From Musa acuminata AAA Group (taxonomy: Eukaryota > Streptophyta > Magnoliopsida > Zingiberales > Musaceae): a DNA stretch of 64,000 nt. Position numbers and translations under genes: made by a program. The stretch is taken from assembly GCF_036884655.1 (NCBI RefSeq), contig NC_088342.1, forward strand, positions 34,036,001-34,100,000, in the 5' to 3' direction. Below, one piece after another: positions 22,932 through 34,740 of this stretch (within the stretch, counting starts at the first letter, position 1; every line of letters starts with the position of its first letter). The notes under the pieces are model-generated. The model saw only the letters and a program-made list of their open reading frames with translations. It was not told where the DNA came from and did not search any database.

Positions 22932-24495
22932 TGTTAGGATCGAGAGCACTAAGAGGGGGGGGGGGGGGGGGGGGGGGGGTGAATTAGTGCAGCGGAAATC
23001 TTTTAGCGATTAAAAACAAAAGCTGCGTTCGTTCGATAAAAATTAGTTTTGAAGCAAAAGCCGACTCTAAGATAACTTATGATTAAGTGCAGTTTACGTC
23101 TAAACACAATTTACGTTTAAATGCAGTTTGCGTCTAAACGCAGTTTTACGTCTAAACGTAGATTTACGTCTAAACGCAGATTTACGTCTAAACGCAGATT
23201 TACGTCCAAACTTAGTTTATGTCTAAAACACAGTTTTACGTTTAAACGTAGTTTACGTCTAAACGCAGTTTTACGTCTAAACGCAGATTTACGTCTAAAC
23301 GCAGATTTACGTCTAAATGCAGATTCTGAAAGAACAGCACTTAGAACTTGTTCGTAAAAGCGCAGAAAGTAGTAGTTATGAAGGAGGTTTGCAGTAATGA
23401 TAAAGTGCTCAAAATAAACGAAACCAGAGATTTAGAGTGGTTCGGTCAGTCTTGACCTACTTCACTTTTGGCTTCCTCCACCGATGAGGTCACCGACGTC
23501 AACTAGAGGCCTTCCTTCAATAGGCGAAGGCCAACTGCCCTTTTACAGTTTCTCTCCTTTTGACAGGCTCAGGAGACAACCTTTACAAACCTTTCTCTCC
23601 TCACTTTACAACTCAAAAACTTGAAGAACAGAAGGAGGAGACTTAAAGGCTTTACAACACTTTTGAGCTCTTAGAATCACAGAAAAGATCAAGATTTCGG
23701 TGTAGGTCTGTTTCTTTTCAGTGCTGAATGGGTGGGGTATTTATAGGCTCCAACCCAATTCAAATTTGGAGCTCAAAACGATCAAATCTCGGAATTCCGG
23801 GATCAGGCGGTTGCACCTCTTGACTGGAGAGGTTGCATTGCCTGGCAGAGCTCGAAGACCGAGCTCAGGCGGTGCCACCTCTCTGTCAGGGAGGTTGCAC
23901 CGCCCAGTCTTGCTCGAAGACTGAGCTCAGGCGGTGCCACCTCCTGGCCTAGGCGGTTGCACCTCCTGGTGCGATCAAGGTCCGAATGGTTAGTTCCATT
24001 CGGCCCAATTTCAATCTTTCAGGGGCCCAATTGCCCCAAGATTAAGCCAATGGGATCACCTCCCATTCTCTAACTTAATTAACGTGCTAACTACGATTAA
24101 ATCTAAGACAATTTCTGCAGCTTTGCTTCGGTGCGTCAATCGCTTCTTCCGGCGAGTTTCCGGCGAACTTCCGTCGATCATCTGATGAACCCTCGGTGAT
24201 GCTCCTGCGGACTTCCGGCAAACTCCTGGACTTTTTGACGATCCACTTGGCAAGTTCCGACGAGCTTCGCTTGGCAAGCTTCTGGACTTCTCGGATCTGT
24301 TCTCGCAGAACCTCCGACGACCGTCCGAACTTCCGTCGAACTCTCGAACTTCCAATGTGATCATGAACTTGACTCCGACGCAACTCCTGCTGCTTGTCTT
24401 AACTTTCATCGTAGATAATCCTGCACACTTATCTCAACACATAGATTAGACAACAAATGACAATTGACTTCATCATCAAAATCCGAGATTCAACA
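22932..24495 (-). repeat. 3' LTR of A2 (1564 bp)
   Basis: TGTTAGGATCGAGAG start, GAGATTCAACA end. It has a G25 run at 22955-22979, a leader minisatellite, a minus TATA box at 23738-23745, GC repeats with GGTGCC/GGTTGC cores at 23806-23966 and an 11-bp array at 24130-24345. It is about 108 bp shorter than the partner LTR, mainly through loss of GC-repeat units. Confidence 0.9.
23092..23330 (-). repeat. Leader minisatellite of A2 3' LTR
   Basis: Units of 16-18 bp, on plus TTTACGTCTAAACGCAGA. On the RNA strand each can pair TGCGT with ACGTA through a G-U, the same hairpin design as in A1. A frame reading FTSKRR repeats crosses it and is rejected as a gene. Confidence 0.85.
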
Positions 24496-24529
24496 ATCTC
24501 CCCCTTTTTGATGATGACAATCAATTGAT
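24459..24529 (-). promoter_or_regulatory. PPT and stem-loop at A2 3' LTR boundary
   Basis: The PPT complement TCTCCCCCTTTT is at 24497-24508. The arms at 24459-24481 (LTR) and 24506-24529 (internal) pair through TCATCATCAAAA and the CAATTGA core, with one G-U on the minus strand and weaker ends than in A3. Confidence 0.75.
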
Positions 24530-25260
24530 AATTGAGTTATCCTTAACTCCCCCTGTCTATATGCCATAGTTGAGATAAGTCAACCTTGAATTCAAGACCT
24601 AAGAATTCAAGTGACGTATTGATAAGTTAGATTAGTTAAACTTATCAATACTCCCATCATGATGTATCTCTTCAAAGATGATGTCAAGGCTTGACATACA
24701 TCAACAAGTTTGTATCATTGTGTTTGTAACTATTCATCATGTAGTTTGAACATTATCATATAAAGCTGTGAAACACTATTACATGATGCACACATTTGAA
24801 ATATTCTAGCAAGTTTTGCATTTTCTTCACATGATAAGATATCAATTTAGGGCATAATGCAAACTTTAGCACATGTTCATATATTTCTTGGTGATGCAAG
24901 GATGGCATAACCATAGCAGTGTTTATCAATTCATATATTTCTCCCCCTTTGTCATCAACCAAAAGCATAGTAATTATGATACCAGGAAAATAATGTTAGC
25001 AAGCTTATAGAGGAATTTTACATAGATTGCTTTAAATACTTCTTCCCCCTTTTGTTATATACGTAAAGATTTTGCAGGATGGAATACATACACATCACTT
25101 CATCAAATTTATTCATGAAAGTGTACGAGAAAATATGTTTTATAGCATTCGAATAAATAAGATGCATTCGGACAAGATTTTGTTGCAGATTTTCACATAG
25201 AAACATGGCAATCAAGTGATTTGATAATTCAATATAGTCCGAAAAATAATTTTAGCAAGT
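24530..25260 (-). other. 3' non-coding region of A2
   Basis: About 730 bases between pol stop and PPT, AT-rich and without ORFs. A pyrimidine block CTCCCCCTTTGTCATCAAC near 24940 resembles a second, internal PPT-like tract, also seen in A4 near 59531. Confidence 0.7.
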
Positions 25261-28200
25261 TTATCTATTCGGACATATCAACATTCCTAATTCTCTTCTT
25301 ATGAAATCAAATTGTTCTTCACTTAGAGGTTTTGTAAAAATGTCAGCTAGTTGATGTTTAGTATCAATGAACTCTATGGTTACGTCATGATTAGTGACAT
25401 GATCTCGTATAAAGTGATGTCTAATATCAATATGTTTTGTTCTTGAGTGTTGTATAGGATTCTTGGTTAAGCAAATTGCACTCGTGTTATCACATTTAAT
25501 GGGAATATCTTTAAGATTAACTTTGTAATCTTCTAAAGTGTTTTTCATCCATACAACTTGTGCACAGCATGCACTTGCTGCAATATATTCAGCTTCGGTT
25601 GTTGATAGTGCAACCGAGTTTTGTTTCTTTGATGACCAGGAAACAAGGGCATGTCCTAAGAATTGACATGATCCTGATGTGCTTTTTCTATCTAATCTAC
25701 AACCAGCAAAGTCTGCATCAGCATAAGCAATTAACTCAAAATTCTCTGATTTTGGGTACCATAATCCTAGATTTGTGGTACCATTAAGATATCTAAATAT
25801 TCTTTTAACTGCTTTGAGATGAGATATCTTAGGGTTTGATTGAAATCTAGCACATAGTCCTACACTGAACATGATGTCTGGTCTGGTTGCAGTGAGGTAA
25901 AGTAAACTTCCTATCATACCCCTATAAGTTTTTTGATCAAAGCTTTCTCCACTTTCATCAATTTCTAACTTAGTGGAGGTGCTCATAGGAGTGTTACTAG
26001 CCTTTGAGTTGTTCATATTAAACCTTTTTAATACATTCATGGCATATTTAGTTTGACTAATAAAGATGCCATTGCTTAGTTGTTTGATTTGTAAACCTAA
26101 GAAGAATGTTAATTCTCCCATTAAGCTCATTTCGAATTCAAGACTCATAGTTTTAGCAAAAGATTCACAAAGAGATTCATTTGTAGAGCCAAAGATAATA
26201 TCATCAACATAAATCTGAACAATGAGAAAATTATTTTCAAAATTCTTGATAAATAATGTAGTATCAACCTTGCCTTTTGTAAAGTTATTTTTGATAAGAA
26301 AAGAACTAAGTCTCTCATACCAAGCCCTTGGGGCTTGTTTTAAACCATAGAGAGCTTTAGTTAATCTGAACACATGATTAGGGAGGCTATTATTTTCAAA
26401 TCCAGGAGGTTGTTCAACATAAACTTCTTCGAAAATAAAGCCATTTAAAAAAGCGCTTTTAACATCCATTTGAAATAACTTAAAATTATTACTACTAGCG
26501 TAGGCAAGGAGCATCCTTATGGCTTCCAATCGAGCCACAGGTGCGAAGGTTTCTTTGTAATCGATACCTTCTTCTTGGTTGAAACCTTTGGCCACTAATC
26601 TAGCATTGTTTCTAACCATGATACCATTTTCATCTTGCTTGTTTCTGAAAACCCATTTAGTACCAATTACTAAATGGTCATTTGGCCTAGGAACAAGCGT
26701 CCACACCTCATTTCTCTCAAACTGATTCAATTCATCTTGCATTGCGATAATCCATGAATCATCTTTCATGGCTTCATCAAAGCATTTGGGTTCAATTTGG
26801 GAGAGAAAAGTGGCGTTGGCACAAAAATTTTTAAAAGAAGATCGTGTTTGAACCCCCTTTGATGTGTCTCCTAATATTAGCTCCTTAGGATGAGCATCTA
26901 CATACTTCCAATCCTTGGGTAAGGATGTTTCGGAAGTGGATGCATCCAAGTTGCTAGTTGGAGACGGGGTTTCATTTAAATTCAAGGAATCAAAATTAAC
27001 ATCATCATCAAAATCATTTTTCCTGATTTCGAAAATCTCATTGAAAACAACATGAATGGATTCTTCAATAATTAAAGTTCTTTTATTGAAGATACGAAAA
27101 GCTTTAGAAACCGAAGAATAACCAAGAAAGATTCCTTCATCGGATTTAGCATCAAATTTTCCTAAGTTATCCTTTTCATTTAAGATAAAACACTTACACC
27201 CAAAGACTTTAAAATATGAAACATTGGGTTTTTTGTTGTTCCATAACTCATAAGGAGTTTTGGTGAGTAAGGGTCTTACTAGTACTCTATTCAAAATATA
27301 GCATGCAGTGTTTACGGCTTCGACCCAAAAGTATTTGGGTAGGCTGTGTTCATTCAACATGGTTCTTGCCATTTCTTGTAGATTTCGATTTTTTCTTTCT
27401 ACTACCCCATTTTGATGAGGATTTCTTGGAGTAGAGAAATTATGGTTATATCCATTGAGTTCACAGAATTCTTGGAAATCGTGGTTTTGAAATTCTCCAC
27501 CATGATCGCTTCTTATTGACGAAATCATAGAACCCTTCTCATTTTGAACAAGTTTACAGAACTTGGTAAAATATCTAAAGCATTCATTTTTTTGTTTTGA
27601 GAAGTAGGTCCATGTATATCTGCTATAGTCATCAACAATGACAAAGGCATATTTGCTACCTCCTAGACTTGATGAAGAGATTGGTCCAAACAAGTCCATA
27701 TGGATCAATTGTAAGGGCCTAGAGGTGCTTATTTGATTTTTAGTCTTGAAACTACCCTTAATCTGTTTACCTAATTGGCAAGCATCACATACATTATCTT
27801 TGATGAACTTGATATGAGGAATTCCTCTTACAAGTTCTTTAGATGATATTTGAGTGATTAGTTTCATGCTAGCATGACCTAATCTTCTATGCCATAGCCA
27901 TAGATGATATTTGAATGAAAAACATATTTCATTACACAAGTCATTGATGTCAATAGTGTATACGTTATTTTGTTTTAATGCAATCATAGACATGTTTTTA
28001 TGGGGTTTTTCAATGATACAAGCATTGGATTCGAATTTGACAATGTATCCTTTATCACATAATTGACTAATGCTCAAGAGGTTATGTTTTAAACCATCAA
28101 CTAACAAGACATCTTCAATAAGAAAGTTGGATTTATTACCTATGGTTCCTTTGCCAATGATTTTACCCTTGTTGTTGTCTCCGAAGGTAACATTGCCTTC

Positions 28201-28308
28201 ATCTATGCTAGAGAGCTTAGAGAATTGAGATGGATCTCCGATCATATGCCTTGAGCATCCACTATCAAGGTACCATCTCTTGCTCCTAGCTTGGGATGGT
28301 GTGGGTTT
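25261..28308 (-). CDS. pol: Pol of A2: protease end, integrase, RT, RNase H; intact after a TAG
   Basis: The frame runs 994 codons from its first Met (28245) and is open back to a TAG at 28309-28311. The protease DSG ([11 protein letters not shown]) lies just upstream of that Met. In Met-numbered residues: GAG-pre-integrase about 50-165 with His119, His124, Cys153, Cys156; integrase catalytic triad D184, D247, E283 (35 residues between the last two, so D,D-35-E); RT about 510-755 with YVDD at 679-682; RNase H about 838-975 with D843, E884/E886, D919, D968. The order INT before RT defines Ty1-copia. It ends [12 protein letters not shown]. All these residues are present, so the protein could be active. 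Translation must pass the TAG or start anew. Confidence 0.93.
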   Translation of the reverse strand, partial: KPTPSQARSKRWYLDSGCSRHMIGDPSQFSKLSSIDEGNVTFGDNNKGKIIGKGTIGNKSNFLIEDVLLVDGLKHNLLSISQLCDKGYIVKFESNACIIEKPHKNMSMIALKQNNVYTIDINDLCNEICFSFKYHLWLWHRRLGHASMKLITQISSKELVRGIPHIKFIKDNVCDACQLGKQIKGSFKTKNQISTSRPLQLIHMDLFGPISSSSLGGSKYAFVIVDDYSRYTWTYFSKQKNECFRYFTKFCKLVQNEKGSMISSIRSDHGGEFQNHDFQEFCELNGYNHNFSTPRNPHQNGVVERKNRNLQEMARTMLNEHSLPKYFWVEAVNTACYILNRVLVRPLLTKTPYELWNNKKPNVSYFKVFGCKCFILNEKDNLGKFDAKSDEGIFLGYSSVSKAFRIFNKRTLIIEESIHVVFNEIFEIRKNDFDDDVNFDSLNLNETPSPTSNLDASTSETSLPKDWKYVDAHPKELILGDTSKGVQTRSSFKNFCANATFLSQIEPKCFDEAMKDDSWIIAMQDELNQFERNEVWTLVPRPNDHLVIGTKWVFRNKQDENGIMVRNNARLVAKGFNQEEGIDYKETFAPVARLEAIRMLLAYASSNNFKLFQMDVKSAFLNGFIFEEVYVEQPPGFENNSLPNHVFRLTKALYGLKQAPRAWYERLSSFLIKNNFTKGKVDTTLFIKNFENNFLIVQIYVDDIIFGSTNESLCESFAKTMSLEFEMSLMGELTFFLGLQIKQLSNGIFISQTKYAMNVLKRFNMNNSKASNTPMSTSTKLEIDESGESFDQKTYRGMIGSLLYLTATRPDIMFSVGLCARFQSNPKISHLKAVKRIFRYLNGTTNLGLWYPKSENFELIAYADADFAGCRLDRKSTSGSCQFLGHALVSWSSKKQNSVALSTTEAEYIAASACCAQVVWMKNTLEDYKVNLKDIPIKCDNTSAICLTKNPIQHSRTKHIDIRHHFIRDHVTNHDVTIEFIDTKHQLADIFTKPLSEEQFDFIRRELGMLICPNR

Positions 28309-29556
28309 CTACAAGAAAGGATAATTTTTAGGTACCCATTTGCTTTTGGGTGCCTCACAAATAGATCCGCATTGTTTATCATGTTGCATAGAGTTTATCA
28401 TGGTTCCTTTAGGAACCCAAATCAATTTGTTTGGACTTATTTTCTTGAATGGACAACAATGTGTCTTGTGTCCAAATTTACAACAGAAGTTACATTTGTT
28501 TTGATGTCGAATATGTAAGATGGAGCCTTTTATGAAGGTGGTTGGATTTTGGTGAGGACTTCTCACGAATCCAATTCCACTTCTTTTGGGAACGTGACCC
28601 TTGTTTGTAAGGATCATGTTCAATGACTTGCTACCAACCTCGAATTTCTTCAAGGTATCCTTGAGTAGCAGGTTTTCTTTTTGGAAAGTTTCTAAATCAT
28701 GACATTTGGTACATGAATTTAAACTATCATGACTTTCAACTTTTAACTTGTCAAACTCACAAGTAAGACTATCATGCACCTTTTTCAGCAATTTATATTT
28801 TCTACTGATACTCTTGCATTCGTCAAATAAGTCATTGAAAGCATTTAATAATTCATCAAAAGATAAATCAGCATTTAATGAATTCGTTACCTCCTCTCCG
28901 ATAGCCATTAAGGCGTAATGAGCAACTTGCTCGGTGTTGGACTCCTCTTCCTCAGATGCGCTCGAATCATCCCATGTTGCTTTGAGTGCCTTCTTCTTTG
29001 TTGTTCTCTTTTTGGCTTGGGGACAATCACTCTTGTAGTGTCCCGGCTTTTTGCACTCATAGCAAATAACTTGATCCTTCTTGGGTTCAAGTTTATTTTT
29101 AGTATCATTCTTAAACTTGTTTCTTTTAATGAATTTTTTAAATTTTCTAGTTAGAAGTGCCAAGTCATCGTCACAGTCTTCATCACTTGAGTTTTCTCTC
29201 AAGTGATCTTCAGAAGTTTTGAGTGCCATATCCTTCCTGTTCTTTGGAAGGATGTCTTCTTGCTCTTCATGAGCTTTACAAGTCATTTCGTAGGTCATTA
29301 ATGACCCGATTAATTCTTCAAGAGGGAAATTTCGCAGATCTTTTGCCTCTTGAATAGCTGTGACTTTAGGATCCCAACTCTTAGGAAGGGATCTTAGTAT
29401 CTTATTAACAAGCTCAAAATCCGAAAAGCTCTTTCCGAGTCCTTTTAGACCGTTAACGACATCCGTGAAACGGGTAAACATGTCGCCAATGGTTTCACTC
29501 GGTTTCATCCGAAAAAGTTCGAAAGAATGTAATAGCAAATTGATTTTTGACTCTTT
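28309..29556 (-). pseudogene. gag: Gag of A2, C-terminal three quarters (cut by A3)
   Basis: The frame is open from the A3 insertion to the TAG at 28309. It holds UBN2-type Gag (MYTRFTDVVNGLK-like; PLEELIGSLMTYEM), a first CCHC knuckle CYECKKPGHYKSDCP, an acidic stretch, a coiled-coil-like segment (LLNAFNDLFDECK to LLLKDTLKKFE), a second CCHC CNFCCKFGHKTHCC, and a tail ending NYPFL before TAG. Two knuckles with a coiled coil fit SIRE/Maximus Gags. The N-terminal part continues at 37322. The frame is sound here; only the insertions break the gene. Confidence 0.9.
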
Positions 29557-31166
29557 TGTTAGGATCGGAGCGGCACTAAGAGGGGGGGGTGAATTAGTGC
29601 AGCGGATTAAAACGTTGATTTCGACAAATTTTTCGTACGATAAGAACGGAACTTGAAAAGTTTAACTTGAAAGCGTATTCTTAAAGTTGCGCAGCAAGGG
29701 TAATAAGGAACTAAAGTAGTAAGAAGATTTGCAGTAATGTAAATGACAATAATGAAATGCAAACCAGAGATTACGCCGATTTAGAGTGGTTCGGTCAAAT
29801 GACCTACATCCACTTGCGAGGCCCCTCTTCGATGAGGCTCCCACCTTCCACTAGCAAATCTCTTGAAAGGGAAGGGTAAATACCCCTCTTACAACTCTTT
29901 ACAAGCGGTTCACTCTCTTACAAATTTTTAGCAAGAATGAAGGAGGTGAACACTAGCAAAATGAAAACAAGATTAGCTAGGACTTTTCTAATGCCTTTCT
30001 CTCAAACACTTGCTGCTCAAAAAAGTTCTTCTCTCAGCTGAGATTTGAGGGGTATTTATAGGCCTCAAGAGGATTCAAATTTGGGCTTCAAAATTTGAAT
30101 TCTCTTTGGGTTCCCGCTGTTGGAGGTGCCACCGCCTACCCAAGCGGTGCCACCGCCCAACGCTCGGGTGCTAGGCGGTGCCACCGCCCAGCCAGGAGGT
30201 GTCACCGCCCAGCTCTCGGGTGGTGGGCGGTGCCACCGCCCAGCTAGGCGGTGCCACCGCCTACAGTGTTTTCAGCCCACTAGTTAGGCTTCAATCTTGC
30301 CCCAAACTAGTCCGAACTTGGGCCCAATTGGCCCCTACTTGGGTTATAGGATTAACACCTAATCCTAACCCTAATTAACGTGCTAACTACGAATTTAAAG
30401 ACATTTTCTAAGCTATTACAAAGTCCGCAAGTCAAGACTTCTTCCGGCGAGCTTCCAGCGAACTTCCGACGGTCTTCCGATAAACTCTCGGAAACCATTC
30501 TGCGGACTCCCGGCAAGCTCCTAGACTTCACGATTTGATCTTGGCGAGTTCCAACGAGCTTCTTTGGTAAGCTCCGATCTTTCTCGGCGAGCTCCGCGAA
30601 CTTACAACGAACCTTCCGGCGAGCTTCCGAAAAACCCTTCGGCAAGCTCCCTACTCATTCTCGGCTAGTTCCGGCAGCATTCCCGACGAACCTTCGGACT
30701 TCCGTCGAACTCTCGAACTCCCAACGAATCCTTCGCGCTTGACTCCAGCACTTTGTTTCGCTTTATGTCTTCATCGTTATCATAGTTAATCCTGCACACA
30801 CAAACCAAAACTCTACTCCGATCTAGACAATTATTATAAAGCGAATTGACATTCTGTTGCTCGGCACGTCATTGGTTGGCGCTTCGTCCGATTCTTCGGC
30901 GCATCGTCCTCTCTTACGGCTTATTGCCCAATCGGCGGTTGACCTCCACAACGCCGATATCCTTGGCGCAATTCCGCTCTTGGCCCGATGCCCGACGCCC
31001 GAAGCCTTCTGCCATCCAATATCCTGACGTGATCTCCTCCGACGCAACGTCAATTCCTCCTGCGTTAATTGTCTAATCCTGATCGAGTAGACCTGTATCA
31101 CTCAAAATGTAGTCAAACATTTAAACACAATCAATTAGTTTCATCATCAAAATCCGAGATTCAACA
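29557..31166 (-). repeat. 3' LTR of A3 (1610 bp)
   Basis: TGTTAGGATCGGAGC start, ATTCAACA end. It has a G8 run, a minus TATA box at 30053-30060, GC repeats with the GGTGCCACC core at 30123-30265 and an 11-bp array at 30425-30720. The long 17-bp leader minisatellite of A1 and A2 is missing, so it is not essential for mobility. Confidence 0.95.
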
Positions 31167-31200
31167 ATCTCCCCCTTTTTGATGATGACAACTAATTGAT
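31130..31200 (-). promoter_or_regulatory. PPT and perfect stem-loop at A3 3' LTR boundary
   Basis: The LTR arm (31130-31152) and internal arm (31177-31200) pair at all 23 positions with a single bulged base. The 24-base loop holds the LTR end and most of the PPT complement. This is the best-preserved example. Confidence 0.85.
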
Positions 31201-34200
31201 GACTAACGGAGTTAACCTTAACTCCCCGGAGTTTAACTAAACTCCCCCTATCAATATGCCTTTGATAAAACACTTGGATTATCCCAAATCCAAGTAACAT
31301 TCATCACATGTTATGAAAAACATTTAAACTATCATGCAAATATATAAAATATTTAATTCAATGCATGAAGTCATCAATATACTTCTCCCCCTATGTCATC
31401 AACAAAAAGGAGAAGTAGCTCTAGCTATTTTAAAAGATATGCAAGTTTTTGCAACATAAAGCTAGATTTTCATCACAACATATAAGCACAAAAGTATAGC
31501 AAGATTCTTAAGTTCAATCATGGCAATTCAACACTTGCTTCTTGTGCAAGATTGCACTTTGCTTTTCTTTGCAATGTGCATGATAGTATTTCTTTGTAAT
31601 ATTCAAAATAGCAAATTGTACATCATGCTAGCTAGCATATTAAAGATGTTCAATACAGTAAGTTTTTCTTCTCTTTTGAGAAGTGTTATTTTTGCTTCCT
31701 TTACAAAGTGCAAGCTAGCAAAGTATTTGAAAAAGTGAGCAAGTTTTGTAATATACAAGCTAGTAAAAATTTCAAAAGCAAATACAAGATAGCTTTCTTG
31801 TTGAAGTGTGTAAGCTATCGATTCTTACTTCCTATTGCAATGTGCAGGTTGCAAGTCTTGCTTCTTGAGATGGGCAAGATAATGATGTTCAAGAAGACAA
31901 CTTTTGCTTCTTGAAATAAGCAAGTTAGCAATCTTTGCTACTTAAGATAGGCAAGCAAGCAATCAAGTTTTTGCATCTTCTTGACTTGTGCAAGCAAGCT
32001 ATCTCCCCCTTTGTCATTGTCAAAAAGAAGGGAAGACCCATTACATCAATTATGACAAAGGTAAGTATCAATCTTAATTGTGCATCATCATATTTTCAAA
32101 TTAGAATATGCACATTTTCAAAAACCTTATATTCATTCATGCATGATATTGAATAAATCGATCAACATTATAAGGATATCATACATGATACTAAAATTTT
32201 TAACTATTTGTCAACATTTTGATCATGATACCAAATATTCATCATTTAGAGTATTCATGATACAAAACATTAAATCAATATTTATAATACATCATTTTAG
32301 CGACAACTCATAGTATTTTAAATCATGATTTACATCATATGTAATACATCACATCATAATTAGAAAGCACAAGTATTGCATATATCATTGCAAATCATAA
32401 ATGTTTCATATCATGATGGTATCAATTTGTCAAATTATATCCTACCAAAAACTTATCCCCATTTGTATTTCATGCATAATTTCACTTCATCACATTAGGA
32501 GTATCAAGAGGAATTAATTAGGTGATGAGATTAATATTTCACGAATATCTGGAATTGTATAAAAAATCATATCATAAGTGTTTCATACATTCATATCATC
32601 ACATGAAGGAATATAAACAAAAATTAGTGATGAGATCTTACTTCATGAATACAATAAAATTCATATAGCATATCATGGTTTATTAGAATTAGTCTTCCTT
32701 TTGGTGAATAGCAAAAAGAGTGGTAGGAGAGCAAGATCTCAATTCATGCATATCAAATATTCAATCATCAAAATCATGAACCATCTAGAAAATTCTCCTC
32801 TTTAAATATTCAAAGAGAGAATCATGATGAACATTCTTGGTTTACATAAAGTTTAAAAACATAATTGTCAAGATTATGAATACTAAAAGACTATGAAACA
32901 TTTCGACAAATCTCCTTTTAAATAGAAAAGAAAATGTTGATTCATAAAGGATTTCATGTTATGAATTTCAAGAGATCAAGATCATGATTTCAATAAAAAA
33001 TTATTCAAATTTAAATCATCAAAATCATTATCAAAATCCAAGAGATTCACAAAGATGATACAAATGGATTCATCAAAATCAATAAGATTGAGCAAAATAA
33101 TTTTCAAGAATGTTATCCTCTTTTCGATTATTTCAAAACATATGATTTTGTTTCATTTATACCAAATAAAAACATTTATCATGTTTAAAACCGAAAGAGT
33201 AAGATTTATTACAACAAAAATCAATAAGGTACTTTCATTATGGTAAAAATCAATGATCCATAAATCGTAAAAGATTCATCATCCATAATTTCGAAATTTA
33301 TTAAGCATGATCATTATGCATGACACTAAAACATGGTTTCAAAATGTTTAATATTTTCATTGCACAATTTAATCATTATGCATCATCATATTTTCAAATA
33401 CGAACATGCACAATTTCAAAACTATATCTTTTATTTTTCATGCATGATACAAATAAATCAATCATCAATATCGGCATATCATACATGATATTCAAGCATT
33501 CATGATAAATCATTTTGGCAACATGATCATAGCTATTCGAATGATAGTATCTAAATGTCAAAATTCATTACATCCTATCATGCATGATCATTAACTTCTT
33601 ATTTGAATTTCATGCATTATTTTGTTTCATCACATAAGTAATATCAAGAAGAGTTATTGGGTGATGAGATAAATATTTCATGAGTACAAGGAATTGCATG
33701 AAAATCATATCATGAAAAGATAATAATAGAAGACACGTTTTGTTTTGAAAAATCTCCTCTTAAATAATCAAGAAAAAATCTTAGGAGATCATGATATAGA
33801 TAAAATTCATTCAATCTTAGAATAAGATATTAATTCAAGCATATAAAATTTCTCAATTCATTATGAATCATAAAAAGAATTGTGGTTCCGAAATATCACG
33901 ATTCATTTAGAAAAATTTTCTCTTTAGTGCACGATAAGAAGAAATATAGCAATGATACCAATCATAATTCATTTGGATAATAGATGCTAAAAAGGAACAT
34001 TGAGGATACAAGATCTTGATTTTTATAGAGTAAATCTCAAGTTATAAATCTCGAAAAATCAAGATAAAGCTCATTCAAATTCAAATCATCAAATCAAAAT
34101 CATTTTCAAGATATTCATAAAAAGATGATAAAATAGATTCATCAAACCAAGAATTTTCAAGAAAAATACTTTTATCTATTTAGTTGTTTCATATAAGTAT

Positions 34201-34740
34201 GCCTTTGTCCTTTTTGTGCCAAAAAATATATATATATCATCAATCATTTAGGATCGAAAAACAAATTTCTTCATAACAACCATCAAGATCATTATGTATA
34301 ACTTTTAAAATCTCATACATAAAATGGTATTAAAACATTTAATATTTTCATTCCATCATTTTGCATTTTTATTGAACATAATTTTGAATGATTCTTATAG
34401 ATAACTAAAACTTCTTTAGTTTTAATTTATATGATTAACTTTATCTTAGCATGCTCAAATTTTGTTCATATGTCAAAACCATACATCATGTTTGAAAACC
34501 AAAGACAAGGTTTAAAAAAAAATCATCAAGCCTTCCATTCAAAAGTCATGCATCGTCATTGAAAATCAATATGGAAATCGTCAAAATACAATTTCTTGCT
34601 TCTCAATCACATATATAAGATTCATCTTACTAGGTGTATAAGCATTAGATTTATATCTAACATTTTACTGCATTAACATAACACATGCAATTTTCAAGAA
34701 AATTAATCCTAAACTAAATTAAAAATAACTCAAGAAAGTA
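31201..34740 (-). other. Non-coding internal domain of A3
   Basis: About 3.5 kb of AT-rich DNA in place of pol. From 31430 to 32000 it carries the CAAGCTAGCAA / TTCAAGAA / TTCTTGAA repeat block. The rest has many ATCATGA words. Frames up to 78 codons are not supported by motifs. Being in a recently mobile element, it evidently does not block transposition. Confidence 0.8.

Noticed and set aside
23121..23357. Open frame with repeated FTSKRR residues, also at 38307-38525
   Set aside because: It is a by-product of the leader minisatellite read antisense to the element; unit length changes alter it and no start context or domain supports it.
30352..30645. 97-codon frame present in both A3 LTRs (and at 36507-36800)
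   Set aside because: It falls in the 11-bp periodic array of U3, antisense frames are equally open, and duplication only reflects the two LTRs.
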